Assembly: GCA_964540005.1 (NCBI GenBank)
Contig: CAZILN010000380.1
Location: 1 to 22,726, forward strand
DNA: 22,726 nucleotides
Origin: CAZILN01 sp964540005
Lineage (GTDB): Bacteria; Bacteroidota; Bacteroidia; Bacteroidales; SM23-62
Reading direction: 5' to 3'
Shown: positions 15,506 through 22,726 of the stretch, one piece after another
Position numbering within the stretch: the first letter of the stretch is position 1
Layout: each line of letters opens with the position of its first letter
Program-made: the position numbers and the translations under genes
Notes under the pieces: generated by a model
The model's database searches: none
Told to the model about the DNA's origin: nothing
The model's input: the letters and a program-made list of their open reading frames with translations, nothing else

Positions 15506-16300
15506 ATGAAACAAATCAAAAACGTATTAATTATAACCAGCGTATTTTTCTGCTTGCAGCTATCCGCACAATCCGGTCCCACTGCCATGGAGATCATTGA
15601 AAAATCAAGGGATGTATCCAAGATATCAGGAATGGAGGTACTGTCAACACTGAAGATCTTTGATAGCCGGGGCCGCGAACGGACCAGGGAGACCAGCATG
15701 GCTTCAAGACTTTTCGATAAGGGTGAAACTGAAAAGAGGATCATCAGGTTCCGGGCCCCGGCAGATATAGAAGGTACAGGCATGCTGATCTTTGACTATG
15801 CTGAGCAAAACGATGATATGTGGATCTATATGCCGGCCTTACGAAAAACCAGGCGGATTGTGTCGACCGAGAAGAGCAAGAGTTTCATGGGATCGGAATT
15901 CAGTAATGCAGACATGTCGGCTCCCAGTATGGATAATTTTAACAGCTACCTGAGAGGCGCGGAATCGATTGATGGCACAGATTGCTGGAAACTTGAACTC
16001 ATCCCGGTCAGTGATGACGTTGCAGATGAATTTGGATTCTCAAAGAAAATTACATGGATCGGTAAAGAGGATTACGTGACAAGGAAAGCTGAATACTATG
16101 ACCTGGATGGAGAATTGTTAAAGGTAATGACGGCTTCGGGTATTAAGAATATAGACCCTGCTGCCGGGAAATACCTGGCAACCAGGATGGAAATGGATAA
16201 CGTTCAGTCGGGCAGGAAATCTGTTTTTATAATGGAAAGGATACAATTTAATCCGCAGGTGCCTGAAGATTATTTCACAATTTCTTATCTTGAGAGGTGA
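15506..16300 (+). CDS. LolA-like outer-membrane lipoprotein-sorting family protein
   Basis: 264 residues with a Sec signal (1-22, ending L-S-A-Q-S). The mature part has the signature of the soluble LolA-like family often annotated as outer membrane lipoprotein-sorting protein: D-M-W-I-Y-M-P-A-L-R-K-T-R-R-I (108-122), followed by S-F-M-G-S-E-F-S-N-A-D-M (130-141) and a C-terminal half with D-C-W-K-L-E-L-I-P. LolA-type half barrels hold acyl chains, so it is probably the periplasmic carrier for whatever the RND permease moves. It starts 20 bp after the permease stop, so co-expression is likely. It is not the housekeeping LolA: the motif set belongs to the family that travels with RND genes. Confidence 0.85.
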   Translation: MKQIKNVLIITSVFFCLQLSAQSGPTAMEIIEKSRDVSKISGMEVLSTLKIFDSRGRERTRETSMASRLFDKGETEKRIIRFRAPADIEGTGMLIFDYAEQNDDMWIYMPALRKTRRIVSTEKSKSFMGSEFSNADMSAPSMDNFNSYLRGAESIDGTDCWKLELIPVSDDVADEFGFSKKITWIGKEDYVTRKAEYYDLDGELLKVMTASGIKNIDPAAGKYLATRMEMDNVQSGRKSVFIMERIQFNPQVPEDYFTISYLER

Positions 16301-16357
16301 CAGGCTGTTTTAATGTCCGTAATAATATTTCGGGCAATTTTGAATTAGCAGGCACCC

Positions 16358-16819
16358 ATGAAAACCATTATTATAATTTTCCTGTTAACTGTCCTGAAAT
16401 CCGGAACTCCTTACCAGGACAGGACCTTGCCTTCTTATCAGCACAGTGCGATGATTATTGTACAGATCGAGAATGTAAGGACCACGGAAGGTGTACTGCG
16501 TATGGGTTTTTATATTCCAACTGATAATTTTCCCGATGAACCCCACAGGAGCCCGGTATTTTCAAAAATACACATGCAGGAAGATGTGGTAACGGATACC
16601 ATCAAGAATATCACCCCTGGCACCTATGCCATCACCCTGCTGGATGATACCAATTCAAACGGTAAGATGGATTATACCTTCCTGGGTATGCCAAAGGAAG
16701 GATTCGGGTTTTCCAATGATGCCCGTCCAAAACTGCTGAAAAGTCCCGATTTCGAAAGCTGCAGTTTTGAGGTGACGCAGGGTATCAACAGGATCTCCTT
16801 CAGGGTACAGTATTTTTAG
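16358..16819 (+). CDS. DUF2141 family exported protein
   Basis: 153 residues with an N-terminal hydrophobic signal (M-K-T-I-I-I-I-F-L-L-T-V-L). The body matches the DUF2141 pattern: I-V-Q-I-E-N-V-R-T-T-E-G-V-L-R-M-G-F-Y (34-52), then I-T-P-G-T-Y-A-I-T-L-L-D-D-T-N-S-N-G-K-M-D (85-105) and G-M-P-K-E-G-F-G-F-S-N-D (111-122). The D-T-N-S-N-G-K-M-D stretch resembles a calcium-binding loop. The family has no established biochemical role; it often sits near lipid or carotenoid genes in Bacteroidota. It is 57 bp after the LolA-like gene and probably last in the transport operon. The 183 bp that follow hold no gene I can see; AATATCCCGG near 16909 and CCGGATATT near 16931 form a weak inverted repeat before the epimerase. 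Confidence 0.85.
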   Translation: MKTIIIIFLLTVLKSGTPYQDRTLPSYQHSAMIIVQIENVRTTEGVLRMGFYIPTDNFPDEPHRSPVFSKIHMQEDVVTDTIKNITPGTYAITLLDDTNSNGKMDYTFLGMPKEGFGFSNDARPKLLKSPDFESCSFEVTQGINRISFRVQYF

Positions 16820-17002
16820 TTGCCATTAAGTAATATGAAGTCATCCCATCTTAGGTTGAGCCTGTCCGGGTAGAGGGATAAATCTTCTGTTAAGTCCCAT
16901 CAGAAAGCAATATCCCGGTGGTTTATTGTCCGGATATTATTAAATGTGATATATTGGGATAATTATATTAATTTTATTTCCGATACCAAACTTACAACAA
17001 GC

Positions 17003-18175
17003 ATGAAAAGGATCACCAAACTGACAGGTGTTTTAGTCATTGCCGTGTTAATGATATCTTCCTGTCAATCAACAACAAAACAAGATAAATCAACAAGTAC
17101 CATGGAAATCAAGATCTTAGAGCGAGAAAATTTTCAGTCAACTCACAAAGGGAAACAGACGGATCTGTACACACTTGAGAACAGTCATGGCATGATAGTA
17201 CAGGCCACAAATTTCGGGGGAAAGATACAATCGATTATTGTGCCAGACAGGGATGGGAATCCGGCGGATGTCACCTTTGGCTACGAAAGCATAGATGAAT
17301 GTATTAAAGGGGATAAGTATTTCGGTGCGCTGATCGGCCGGTTTGGCAACCGGATAGCCAATGGCCGTTTCACCATTGACGGAGAGGAATACCAGTTACC
17401 CCTCAATAATGGTCCCAATACACTGCATGGAGGGGATTCCGGCTTTGACGATGCCGTATGGGATGCCGAGGAAATTACTACTGAAAAGGGTCCGGCTATA
17501 AGATTCACCTACCTGAGTGTGGACGGGGAACAGGGATTCCCGGGGAACCTGACTGCAACCGTAATTTATACCCTGAGCGATGAGAATGAACTGATCGTTG
17601 ATTATCATGCCACCACTGATAAGGCTACGATTATCAATATGACCCAGCATGCCTACTTCAACCTTGCCGGGCATAATGCAGGGGAAATACTGGATCATGA
17701 GGTAGTTATCAATGCCGATCGTTTTATCCCGGTAGATGAAAACCTTATTCCGACCGGGGAGATGCGGCCGGTGGAAGGCACACCCTTTGATTTCAGGGAA
17801 GCTCATGCCTTAGGTGAGCGCATCAATTCTGATTACGAGCAGATCGTAAAAGGACTGGGATATGACCATAGCTTTGTGCTGAATAAATCCGGGTTCGAAC
17901 TGAGCTTTGCAGCTTCAGCATATGAGAAAGAGAGCGGCCGTTTTATGGAGGTGTTCACCACACATCCCGGCATGCAGTTGTATACCGGGAATTTTCTTAC
18001 TGATGCTAATCTTGGGAAAGAGGGAGCAGTCTATGATTACCGGAACGGATTCTGCATGGAGACCCAGCATTTCCCCGATTCACCCAACCAGCCGGATTTC
18101 CCTACGACTGTGCTGAATCCGGGAGAGGAGTATAAGCACCAGACAGTATTTAAGTTCTCGGTGAAGCAGGAATAA
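17003..18175 (+). CDS. galM: Aldose 1-epimerase (mutarotase) lipoprotein
   Basis: 390 residues from ATG 17003, chosen because it gives a normal lipoprotein signal (M-K-R-I-T-K-L leader, lipobox I-S-S-C21); an upstream GTG at 16946 only adds a polar, unlikely extension. It interconverts alpha and beta anomers of free aldoses such as glucose or galactose. Conserved residues of GalM are present: N-T-L-H142-G-G, M-T-Q-H216-A-Y-F-N-L (general acid), G-Y-D288-H-S-F and the general base E353 in C-M-E-T-Q-H-F-P-D-S-P-N-Q-P. Anchoring outside the cytoplasm suggests that it prepares sugars released by surface glycosidases, for instance the GH116 enzyme encoded convergently 68 bp away. Most bacterial GalM are cytoplasmic, but lipoprotein versions are common in Bacteroidota. 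Confidence 0.95.
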   Translation: MKRITKLTGVLVIAVLMISSCQSTTKQDKSTSTMEIKILERENFQSTHKGKQTDLYTLENSHGMIVQATNFGGKIQSIIVPDRDGNPADVTFGYESIDECIKGDKYFGALIGRFGNRIANGRFTIDGEEYQLPLNNGPNTLHGGDSGFDDAVWDAEEITTEKGPAIRFTYLSVDGEQGFPGNLTATVIYTLSDENELIVDYHATTDKATIINMTQHAYFNLAGHNAGEILDHEVVINADRFIPVDENLIPTGEMRPVEGTPFDFREAHALGERINSDYEQIVKGLGYDHSFVLNKSGFELSFAASAYEKESGRFMEVFTTHPGMQLYTGNFLTDANLGKEGAVYDYRNGFCMETQHFPDSPNQPDFPTTVLNPGEEYKHQTVFKFSVKQE

Positions 18176-18215
18176 TATTCCAAAATTTTTCCGGTGTCTT
18201 TCCGTAGTTGAAAAT

Positions 18216-18267
18216 CTATTCCTGCATTTCAGCAACAGGAATTCTATTCCGACATTTCCGGAACAGG
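18216..18267 (-). repeat. 28-bp-period tandem duplication at the 3' end of the GH116 gene
   Basis: Copies at 18216-18239 and 18244-18267 agree at 20 of 24 positions. Read on the minus strand, the first copy met encodes the true C-terminus P-V-P-E-M-S-E with TAG, and the second would read P-V-A-E-M-Q-E with TAG if it were in frame, but the 28-bp period shifts it. It lies in the short gap between two convergent genes. Confidence 0.75.
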
Positions 18268-20805
18268 TACCTCCTGGCCGGATACCATTATTTTCTCCAG
18301 GGGCAGGTTCCCGTATACGAATTCCACGAAAGGCTCGCCGTTTTTCAGCCCGACATTCCCGAAACCGGTCTGGGTGGACAGGAATGAAGTGAAATTATCG
18401 CCTATCTGCGAATCGATAAACAGGCACTTATCTAGAGCATCATAACGGATCCCGGTCAGTCCCTGGATCAGGCCGTAACTCGCCATAGCCCGGGCATACC
18501 AGTGCCCGCATTCATACTCATTAAACGGGTTCCGTTTGGTTCCGTCATACCTGTCACGGCAGGTCCGTACTATCTCCAGGCCTTTTTCCACTTCTCCCAT
18601 TAGCATCAGGTGGGAGGCCACCTGGTATTCTATGCCGGTCCATACCTCGTTGCTGTAAACGAATGGCAGTGAAGGAGCATCATCTGCAGGCCAGGTACAC
18701 AGGAGGAGCCCCCCGTCTGACCCCATGGCAAATCCCGGCCGCTGAGGGTTGACATGATCGCTCAGGTCCTTTTTCAGATTGTATTTATAAACCGAGTTCA
18801 GGTGTTCCCGTACTTTTTCTTCATCATAGAATGCATCCAGTCCGCACATCTCGGCTATCCAGTAACCCAGTACCCCATCGGAGATGCACCCGTTGGCATA
18901 CTGGTATTTGGGACCTTCCTTTTCAAGGATCTCCATGGCTTCAGGGGAATACTCCACTGTCCAGCTATCCCGTGCAAGAGCCAAAGGATCAGGGGTTTCA
19001 AGTCCCTCGGTAGTAACCTGCTGGATGAAATATTCGCCATTAAACAGTTCCGATCCCATATACCCGGTGCCTTTTTCCAACAGGTTCGTATACATGCTCA
19101 TGTCTTCATCCATGTGCTTACCCATTGCTATAAAAGCTTGCAGTGCACCCAGGTAAAAGCTGGTGCACATGCCGTCGGGTCCCCAGAACTCTATGTCATA
19201 GGTGTTGTGATGGGGTTCCTCAATCACTCCTTTTTGTTTTGGGTCCCAGGTGCGGATGCTGTAATCCATACTTCCTTTTACGGAGGGCCACATTTTTTGC
19301 AGCCATTCATCTTTTCCGGAAATGCGCCATTCCCTGTAGGCTTTCATGATCCCCCCCAGTTGTCCGTCTACCGCGGCATGAAAATCGTGAGAGGGAACAG
19401 AAAGTGGAAGGTTGGCCCGGAAGGTCTGGTGGCCTTCCTCGTTCTGGCTGATCAGGAACTCAGTATGCCTGAGAGAGCGTTCAAGAGAGGGAAAAAGATG
19501 AGAAATGGCCTGGGCATAATTCCATACATGTGTGCATGATCCGTGACAGCATCCCAGGTTATCGTGGCAACCCTCCCAGCACCACAGGTTCCCGTCGGGC
19601 AGACGTAACACAGTTGGTGATTTCAGGATGGTAAGGTTGGCCGCCACTGCCTCGGTAACTTCAGGGGGAAGATCCGTGCCATAAAATGACTCTGTAAAGA
19701 TCTTAGTATCTTCTTTCAGCTTATCATAATTTTCTGTCCAGTAATCAATTACATCCTTGATACCCATAAACCTTGATGTATACCAGGGGGAGTAGGTTTC
19801 GGGGTCACAACCTTCGGCACAGCAGGGTTCTGCCAGTTCGGGTATGTTCCCGCGGGAAAGCTTGCTGCAGGGTACATGCCATGAGCACAGCAGGCGGATG
19901 GTTTTGTTTTCTCCTGCTTCGAGGGTAAAGGGAAGGTAGATCGAAGCTCCGGGAGCCGTTCCCTCAACAGGAAGTGTGTTCCTGGGATTGGCCTCCGAAA
20001 CATGCTTCCATGTCATGGTCAGGGGATCCCACCAGCCCCCGCGGAACCAGCAGTGATCAACAATCACATCCTCTCCTGGGATCCAGGCTGCAAAACTGCC
20101 CTGGTAGTCCATATGATCTTCTACCTTTTCATGGACCAGGATAAATCCCTTATCGGTGGCCTCAATATGATGCTCATTGGTGAACCGGGTCCATTCGGAT
20201 GGAACCAGGAAATGCATAAAGTTTTCTGAATTAAAAGAAAACATGGCATCGACCTTCTCTGCTGTATTATTGCTGAAACTGTATTCCAGTGCTGCTACAG
20301 GAAGGCTGGACTTATTGCTTTCTCCAGGGATAAAAGGACTCCAGCCGGTAAGGACAACATCAAGTGGGATATCACTGTCATCAAGTTCCACTTCAGCAAA
20401 GGGGAACCTGGCAGAGAATACTGCAGATTCAAACCGTGGTAATCCGAAAGTTGTTTCCCCAAGCCCGTTGCCCGCTTCACTCTTGCCCATTATTTTCCAT
20501 TCCGGGACAGGACCCTCAAGCACCCTCGCCAGGTTTTGTTCTCCTTTTATGGTAATGGCAGCAAAAACCTGTGGTTCATTATGCATATCCGGCTGGTTCC
20601 TGACAGATACATGGGAGATGGCCCCTGTACCTTCCAGGCAAATCATACCGGCTCCTATACCTCCAAGGGGAAATGCGATCCGGTTCAGGGTTGAACCGGA
20701 ATAGTCACTGTTATACAAGTGTTTTGAATAATTGGTTTCTTTGTCGCAGTAGGCCAGCAACAACAGCATGGCAACCAGCAGTAGCAGGTTCTTCGTTCGT
20801 TTCAT
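18244..20805 (-). CDS. Glycoside hydrolase family 116 lipoprotein (beta-glucosidase/glucosylceramidase type)
   Basis: 853 residues with a lipoprotein signal (L-L-L-L-A-Y-C20). The N-terminal GBA2-like beta-sandwich opens with R-I-A-F-P-L-G-G-I-G-A-G-M (42-54). The C-terminal alpha/alpha barrel holds C-T-H-V-W-N-Y-A-Q-A (424-433), E529-E-P-H-H-N-T-Y-D (nucleophile candidate by alignment with E-G-Y-A-D-Q-T-Y-D of human GBA2), I-S-D643-G-V-L-G-Y-W-I-A (acid/base candidate), V-W-T-G-I-E-Y-Q-V-A and Y-E-C-G-H-W-Y-A-R-A-M-A. Characterised GH116 enzymes hydrolyse beta-glucosides, beta-xylosides or glucosylceramide; this one should act on exported or extracellular substrate. Unusually many cysteines cluster at 328-333 and 409-424. 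It follows deoC on the same strand after 57 bp. Length fits bacterial members. Confidence 0.92.
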   Translation of the reverse strand: MKRTKNLLLLVAMLLLLAYCDKETNYSKHLYNSDYSGSTLNRIAFPLGGIGAGMICLEGTGAISHVSVRNQPDMHNEPQVFAAITIKGEQNLARVLEGPVPEWKIMGKSEAGNGLGETTFGLPRFESAVFSARFPFAEVELDDSDIPLDVVLTGWSPFIPGESNKSSLPVAALEYSFSNNTAEKVDAMFSFNSENFMHFLVPSEWTRFTNEHHIEATDKGFILVHEKVEDHMDYQGSFAAWIPGEDVIVDHCWFRGGWWDPLTMTWKHVSEANPRNTLPVEGTAPGASIYLPFTLEAGENKTIRLLCSWHVPCSKLSRGNIPELAEPCCAEGCDPETYSPWYTSRFMGIKDVIDYWTENYDKLKEDTKIFTESFYGTDLPPEVTEAVAANLTILKSPTVLRLPDGNLWCWEGCHDNLGCCHGSCTHVWNYAQAISHLFPSLERSLRHTEFLISQNEEGHQTFRANLPLSVPSHDFHAAVDGQLGGIMKAYREWRISGKDEWLQKMWPSVKGSMDYSIRTWDPKQKGVIEEPHHNTYDIEFWGPDGMCTSFYLGALQAFIAMGKHMDEDMSMYTNLLEKGTGYMGSELFNGEYFIQQVTTEGLETPDPLALARDSWTVEYSPEAMEILEKEGPKYQYANGCISDGVLGYWIAEMCGLDAFYDEEKVREHLNSVYKYNLKKDLSDHVNPQRPGFAMGSDGGLLLCTWPADDAPSLPFVYSNEVWTGIEYQVASHLMLMGEVEKGLEIVRTCRDRYDGTKRNPFNEYECGHWYARAMASYGLIQGLTGIRYDALDKCLFIDSQIGDNFTSFLSTQTGFGNVGLKNGEPFVEFVYGNLPLEKIMVSGQEVPVPEMSE

Positions 20806-20833
20806 TCGTTTTGAATTTTATACTTATTTTAAG

Positions 20834-20857
20834 CCGGTCCGCCGGAAGAGTGACCGG
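20834..20857 (-). other. Hairpin between deoC and the GH116 gene
   Basis: CCGGTC (20834-20839) pairs with GACCGG (20852-20857), with flanking AA and TT extending the symmetry after one mismatch. It lies 6 bp past the deoC stop. No T-run follows on the minus strand, so it may be an RNA processing or attenuation hairpin that separates expression of the two genes; evidence is only the symmetry. Confidence 0.3.
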
Positions 20858-20862
20858 ATTGG

Positions 20863-21573
20863 TTAACCGAATCGCTGAATGGCTTCTTCCATAATTGCCT
20901 CTGTGGCTGAAGCCCCTACCCGGGTGACCCCTGTTTCTTTTACTGCAAGGAGTTCGTCCAGGGTCCTGACCCCGCCGGCAGCCTTTACCTGCACATGCTG
21001 CCCGGAATGTTTCCGCATAAGTTTCAGGTCCTCAATAGTGGCTCCCTTGTAAGAGTATCTTCCATCAGCACCCTTTACAAAACCGAATCCGGAAGATGTC
21101 TTTACAAAATCAACCTGCAGCTCGGTACAGATTTCGCAGAGCCTGATCTTATATTTATCCTCAGGGAGGAAGTCGTTTTCAAAAATGACCTTCAGAATGG
21201 CATTATGCTTCTTAGTAATACTAAGGATACCAGCAAGCTCTTTCTCCACGTATTCCCAATCCTCACTCATGACCTTCCCGGTATTTATCACCATATCGAT
21301 CTCAACGGCCCCGTCCTGAATTGATTGTTCGGTCTCAAAAGCCTTCACTTCTATGCTGCTGTTTCCATGGGGAAACCCAATGACTGTTCCAACCAGCACA
21401 TCAGATCCTTTCAGCCACTCAACTGCCTCTTTGATGGCATAGGGCTTAATACACACCGATGCAACATTATATTTTTTAGCAATTTCACAACCCTTTTCCA
21501 GCTCGGCATCTGTCATTGAGGGAGCCAGCAGGGAATGGTCAATCATTTTAGCAATTTCTGTGATTTTGTCCAT
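20863..21573 (-). CDS. deoC: Deoxyribose-phosphate aldolase
   Basis: 236 residues, cytoplasmic class I aldolase of the TIM-barrel DeoC family. It splits 2-deoxyribose-5-phosphate into acetaldehyde and glyceraldehyde-3-phosphate in nucleoside catabolism. The Schiff-base lysine K158 is in V-D-F-V-K-T-S-S-G-F-G, the second active-site lysine K197 in V-Q-V-K-A-A-G-G-V-R, and the proton-relay aspartate D93 in E-I-D-M-V. Length and motifs fit the short bacterial DeoC type. Start ATG 21573 gives the conserved beginning (I-D-H-S-L-L-A-P). It sits between a secreted peptidase gene and a glycosidase on the same strand, not beside the other deo genes, so the grouping may be only positional. Confidence 0.97.
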   Translation of the reverse strand: MDKITEIAKMIDHSLLAPSMTDAELEKGCEIAKKYNVASVCIKPYAIKEAVEWLKGSDVLVGTVIGFPHGNSSIEVKAFETEQSIQDGAVEIDMVINTGKVMSEDWEYVEKELAGILSITKKHNAILKVIFENDFLPEDKYKIRLCEICTELQVDFVKTSSGFGFVKGADGRYSYKGATIEDLKLMRKHSGQHVQVKAAGGVRTLDELLAVKETGVTRVGASATEAIMEEAIQRFG

Positions 21574-21658
21574 TTTTCTGTCTTGTTTTTATCCTTTTTT
21601 ATAAATGAATTCACCAGGATTACTGCCCGGTGTTTGAGGATATTAAATATATGGATTT

Positions 21659-21680
21659 TTTACTTATCAGTATGAGTAAA
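21659..21680. other. Near-perfect inverted repeat between the M28 peptidase gene and deoC
   Basis: TTTACTTAT (21659-21667) faces ATGAGTAAA (21672-21680) around a CAGT loop, nine positions with one T-G mismatch. It is 42 bp after the peptidase stop and 86 bp before the deoC start on the minus strand, so it could be a terminator without T-run for the first or an operator for the second. No sequence beyond the symmetry supports either role. Confidence 0.35.
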
Positions 21681-21721
21681 TTAATTCGGTAATTGCTTTC
21701 AGTACGCACTTAAATCTGTAA

Positions 21722-22726
21722 TTATTTTTGTAGACTGTCAGTAAAGGAGATAAGCAGTTTATAGTAATTCTCAAACATTGTCAGGGGAAGGCTTTCGGGG
21801 GTATCATATATATCATGGTAAGCTGTCGATCCGCCCATGGTATAAATGAAAAATCCAGGTACCCCATGCTTATGAAAAGGGCAATGATCCGAATTGCAGG
21901 CTTCCCCCCGTGATTTTACTGCCGGAAGATACTGTTCCCTCTCATTGATCCTCTCCAAAAGTGCGAATAGGGAAGTATGTACGGAGCCATTGACAACCGT
22001 TATACCGTCTTCACCATTTCCTGCCAGGTCGATATTGATGAGGAATTTAGTGCTTGTTAAGGGGAATACAGGATGCCTTACATAATATTCTGAGCCCAGG
22101 AGCCCGATCTCTTCGGCACTGAAGGCTATATAAAGCATGGAAAAATCAGGGCTTTTTCCCGGTTGGGTATAATGCCCGGCCAGGCTCAGGATCATGGCCA
22201 CTCCACTGGCATTATCGTTGGCACCCGGGAAATATACCTCAGTACCCATTCTTCCCATGTGGTCATAATGTGCGGTGAATATTATCAGGGAATCAGGATA
22301 TTTCTCTCCCTGAAGATAAGCCAGTACATTTCTCGTTTTGTAACCGGGATCAAATTTACTGTCGACCTCTAAATATACTGAAGCGGCAGTACTCATATCC
22401 TTCTCGGTTTGCAGGTAAATAATAGGGAAGGGCAAGCGTTCACGGAATCCTTTCAGGGTAAGCTTGCTTTCGGAATAGATAATCAGTCCCTTGCAGGAAC
22501 CGGGAGTGGTATTCTTAAGCAGGGGAATGATTTCATTCAGCAGCCTGGTTTGTTCAGCTGTTTCTTTATCACTTATATTATTATCGAGCAAGAGGAAGAC
22601 TCCATCAGTAATATCTTCCGACCAGTCTTCATTAAAGAGATCCAGGCGTTTAAGATGATGCACTGCTCCCTGACTATGAAATGAAGGAGATCCTCTGTCC
22701 ACGATATAGTCCACCCCCGGCACCAG
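21722..22726 (-). CDS. M28 family zinc peptidase (5' end outside the window)
   Basis: At least 334 codons; the frame is still open at the right window edge (CTG GTG CCG), so the true start and any signal peptide lie beyond it. The last two thirds are a complete M28 catalytic domain with two-zinc ligands. Counting from the GTG at 22723, they are H152 in A-H-Y-D-H, bridging D170 in G-A-N-D-N-A-S-G, catalytic E204 and ligand E205 in S-A-E-E-I-G-L-L-G-S, D232 in N-I-D-L-A-G, and H303 in A-Y-H-D-I-Y-D-T-P-E. The first part (about 1-130) resembles the PA-like insert region that precedes many M28 domains. Such enzymes are usually secreted or periplasmic aminopeptidases acting on peptides. Substrate cannot be told. 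Downstream neighbours deoC and GH116 are on the same strand, 148 bp away. Confidence 0.93.
   Translation of the reverse strand: MVPGVDYIVDRGSPSFHSQGAVHHLKRLDLFNEDWSEDITDGVFLLLDNNISDKETAEQTRLLNEIIPLLKNTTPGSCKGLIIYSESKLTLKGFRERLPFPIIYLQTEKDMSTAASVYLEVDSKFDPGYKTRNVLAYLQGEKYPDSLIIFTAHYDHMGRMGTEVYFPGANDNASGVAMILSLAGHYTQPGKSPDFSMLYIAFSAEEIGLLGSEYYVRHPVFPLTSTKFLINIDLAGNGEDGITVVNGSVHTSLFALLERINEREQYLPAVKSRGEACNSDHCPFHKHGVPGFFIYTMGGSTAYHDIYDTPESLPLTMFENYYKLLISFTDSLQK

Noticed and set aside
16946..17002. GTG start upstream of the epimerase
   Set aside because: Adds 19 residues before an otherwise canonical lipoprotein signal; ATG 17003 is far more likely.
18754..19539. 261-codon open frame on the plus strand opposite the GH116 gene
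   Set aside because: It lies wholly inside the well-supported GH116 coding region and its translation shows no recognisable domain; a frame shadow of codon bias.
1..22726. tRNA, rRNA, insertion sequence, integrase, phage or attachment site
   Set aside because: Looked for conserved arms, long terminal repeats and transposase or integrase motifs; none seen.

Overview
The window reads as chromosomal DNA from a Bacteroidota bacterium, probably an anaerobe or microaerophile of the Bacteroidales/Marinilabiliales type. The inference rests on moderate G+C, starts without strong Shine-Dalgarno sequences, Bacteroidota-style leaders (M-x-R-R-x-F-I-K and lipoproteins), a membrane-embedded AraC-type regulator, a DUF2141 protein, many secreted carbohydrate enzymes, and an oxygen/peroxide defence pair of rubrerythrin and a flavin reductase-rubredoxin fusion. 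I see no rRNA, tRNA, CRISPR array, transposase or phage gene. The assignment is by protein resemblance only.

Layout. (1) 1-1268, minus: flavin reductase-rubredoxin fusion followed by rubrerythrin (cut by the window edge), with a nested inverted repeat upstream. (2) 1414-2258, plus: a decayed, frameshifted, 5'-truncated gene. (3) 2321-5133, plus: two exported proteins, a fucose/arabinose-isomerase-like protein and a cellulase-like TIM-barrel lipoprotein, converging on (4) 5174-9234, minus: an AEC-family carrier, a divergent Nramp-family transporter, and an exported Gfo/Idh/MocA oxidoreductase that has a large palindrome just upstream. (5) 9354-11548, plus: a lipoprotein of the phosphotriesterase family with a complete metal site, then a transmembrane AraC regulator; a 37-bp tandem duplication covers the junction. 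(6) 11730-16819, plus: an outer-membrane barrel, an RND/MMPL-type permease, a LolA-like periplasmic carrier and a DUF2141 protein, which together look like an envelope lipid (or other hydrophobic cargo) transport operon. (7) 17003-18175, plus: lipoprotein aldose 1-epimerase, converging on (8) 18244-22726, minus: an M28 peptidase (cut by the edge), deoxyribose-phosphate aldolase, and a GH116 lipoprotein glycosidase whose 3' end carries a 28-bp-period tandem duplication.

How the parts may work together. Regions 3-5 and 7-8 are dominated by sugar-modifying enzymes that carry export signals (isomerase-like, dehydrogenase-like, mutarotase, lactonase/phosphotriesterase-like, two glycosidases). This suggests sugar processing in the periplasm or at the cell surface before uptake; the AEC and Nramp-like carriers are the only obvious inner-membrane transporters beside them, and no SusC/SusD pair is present. 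Region 6 is the best candidate for a coherent, poorly described system: barrel, RND pump, soluble carrier and accessory protein, preceded by a membrane AraC regulator whose start codon appears to have changed from ATG to TTG after a local duplication.
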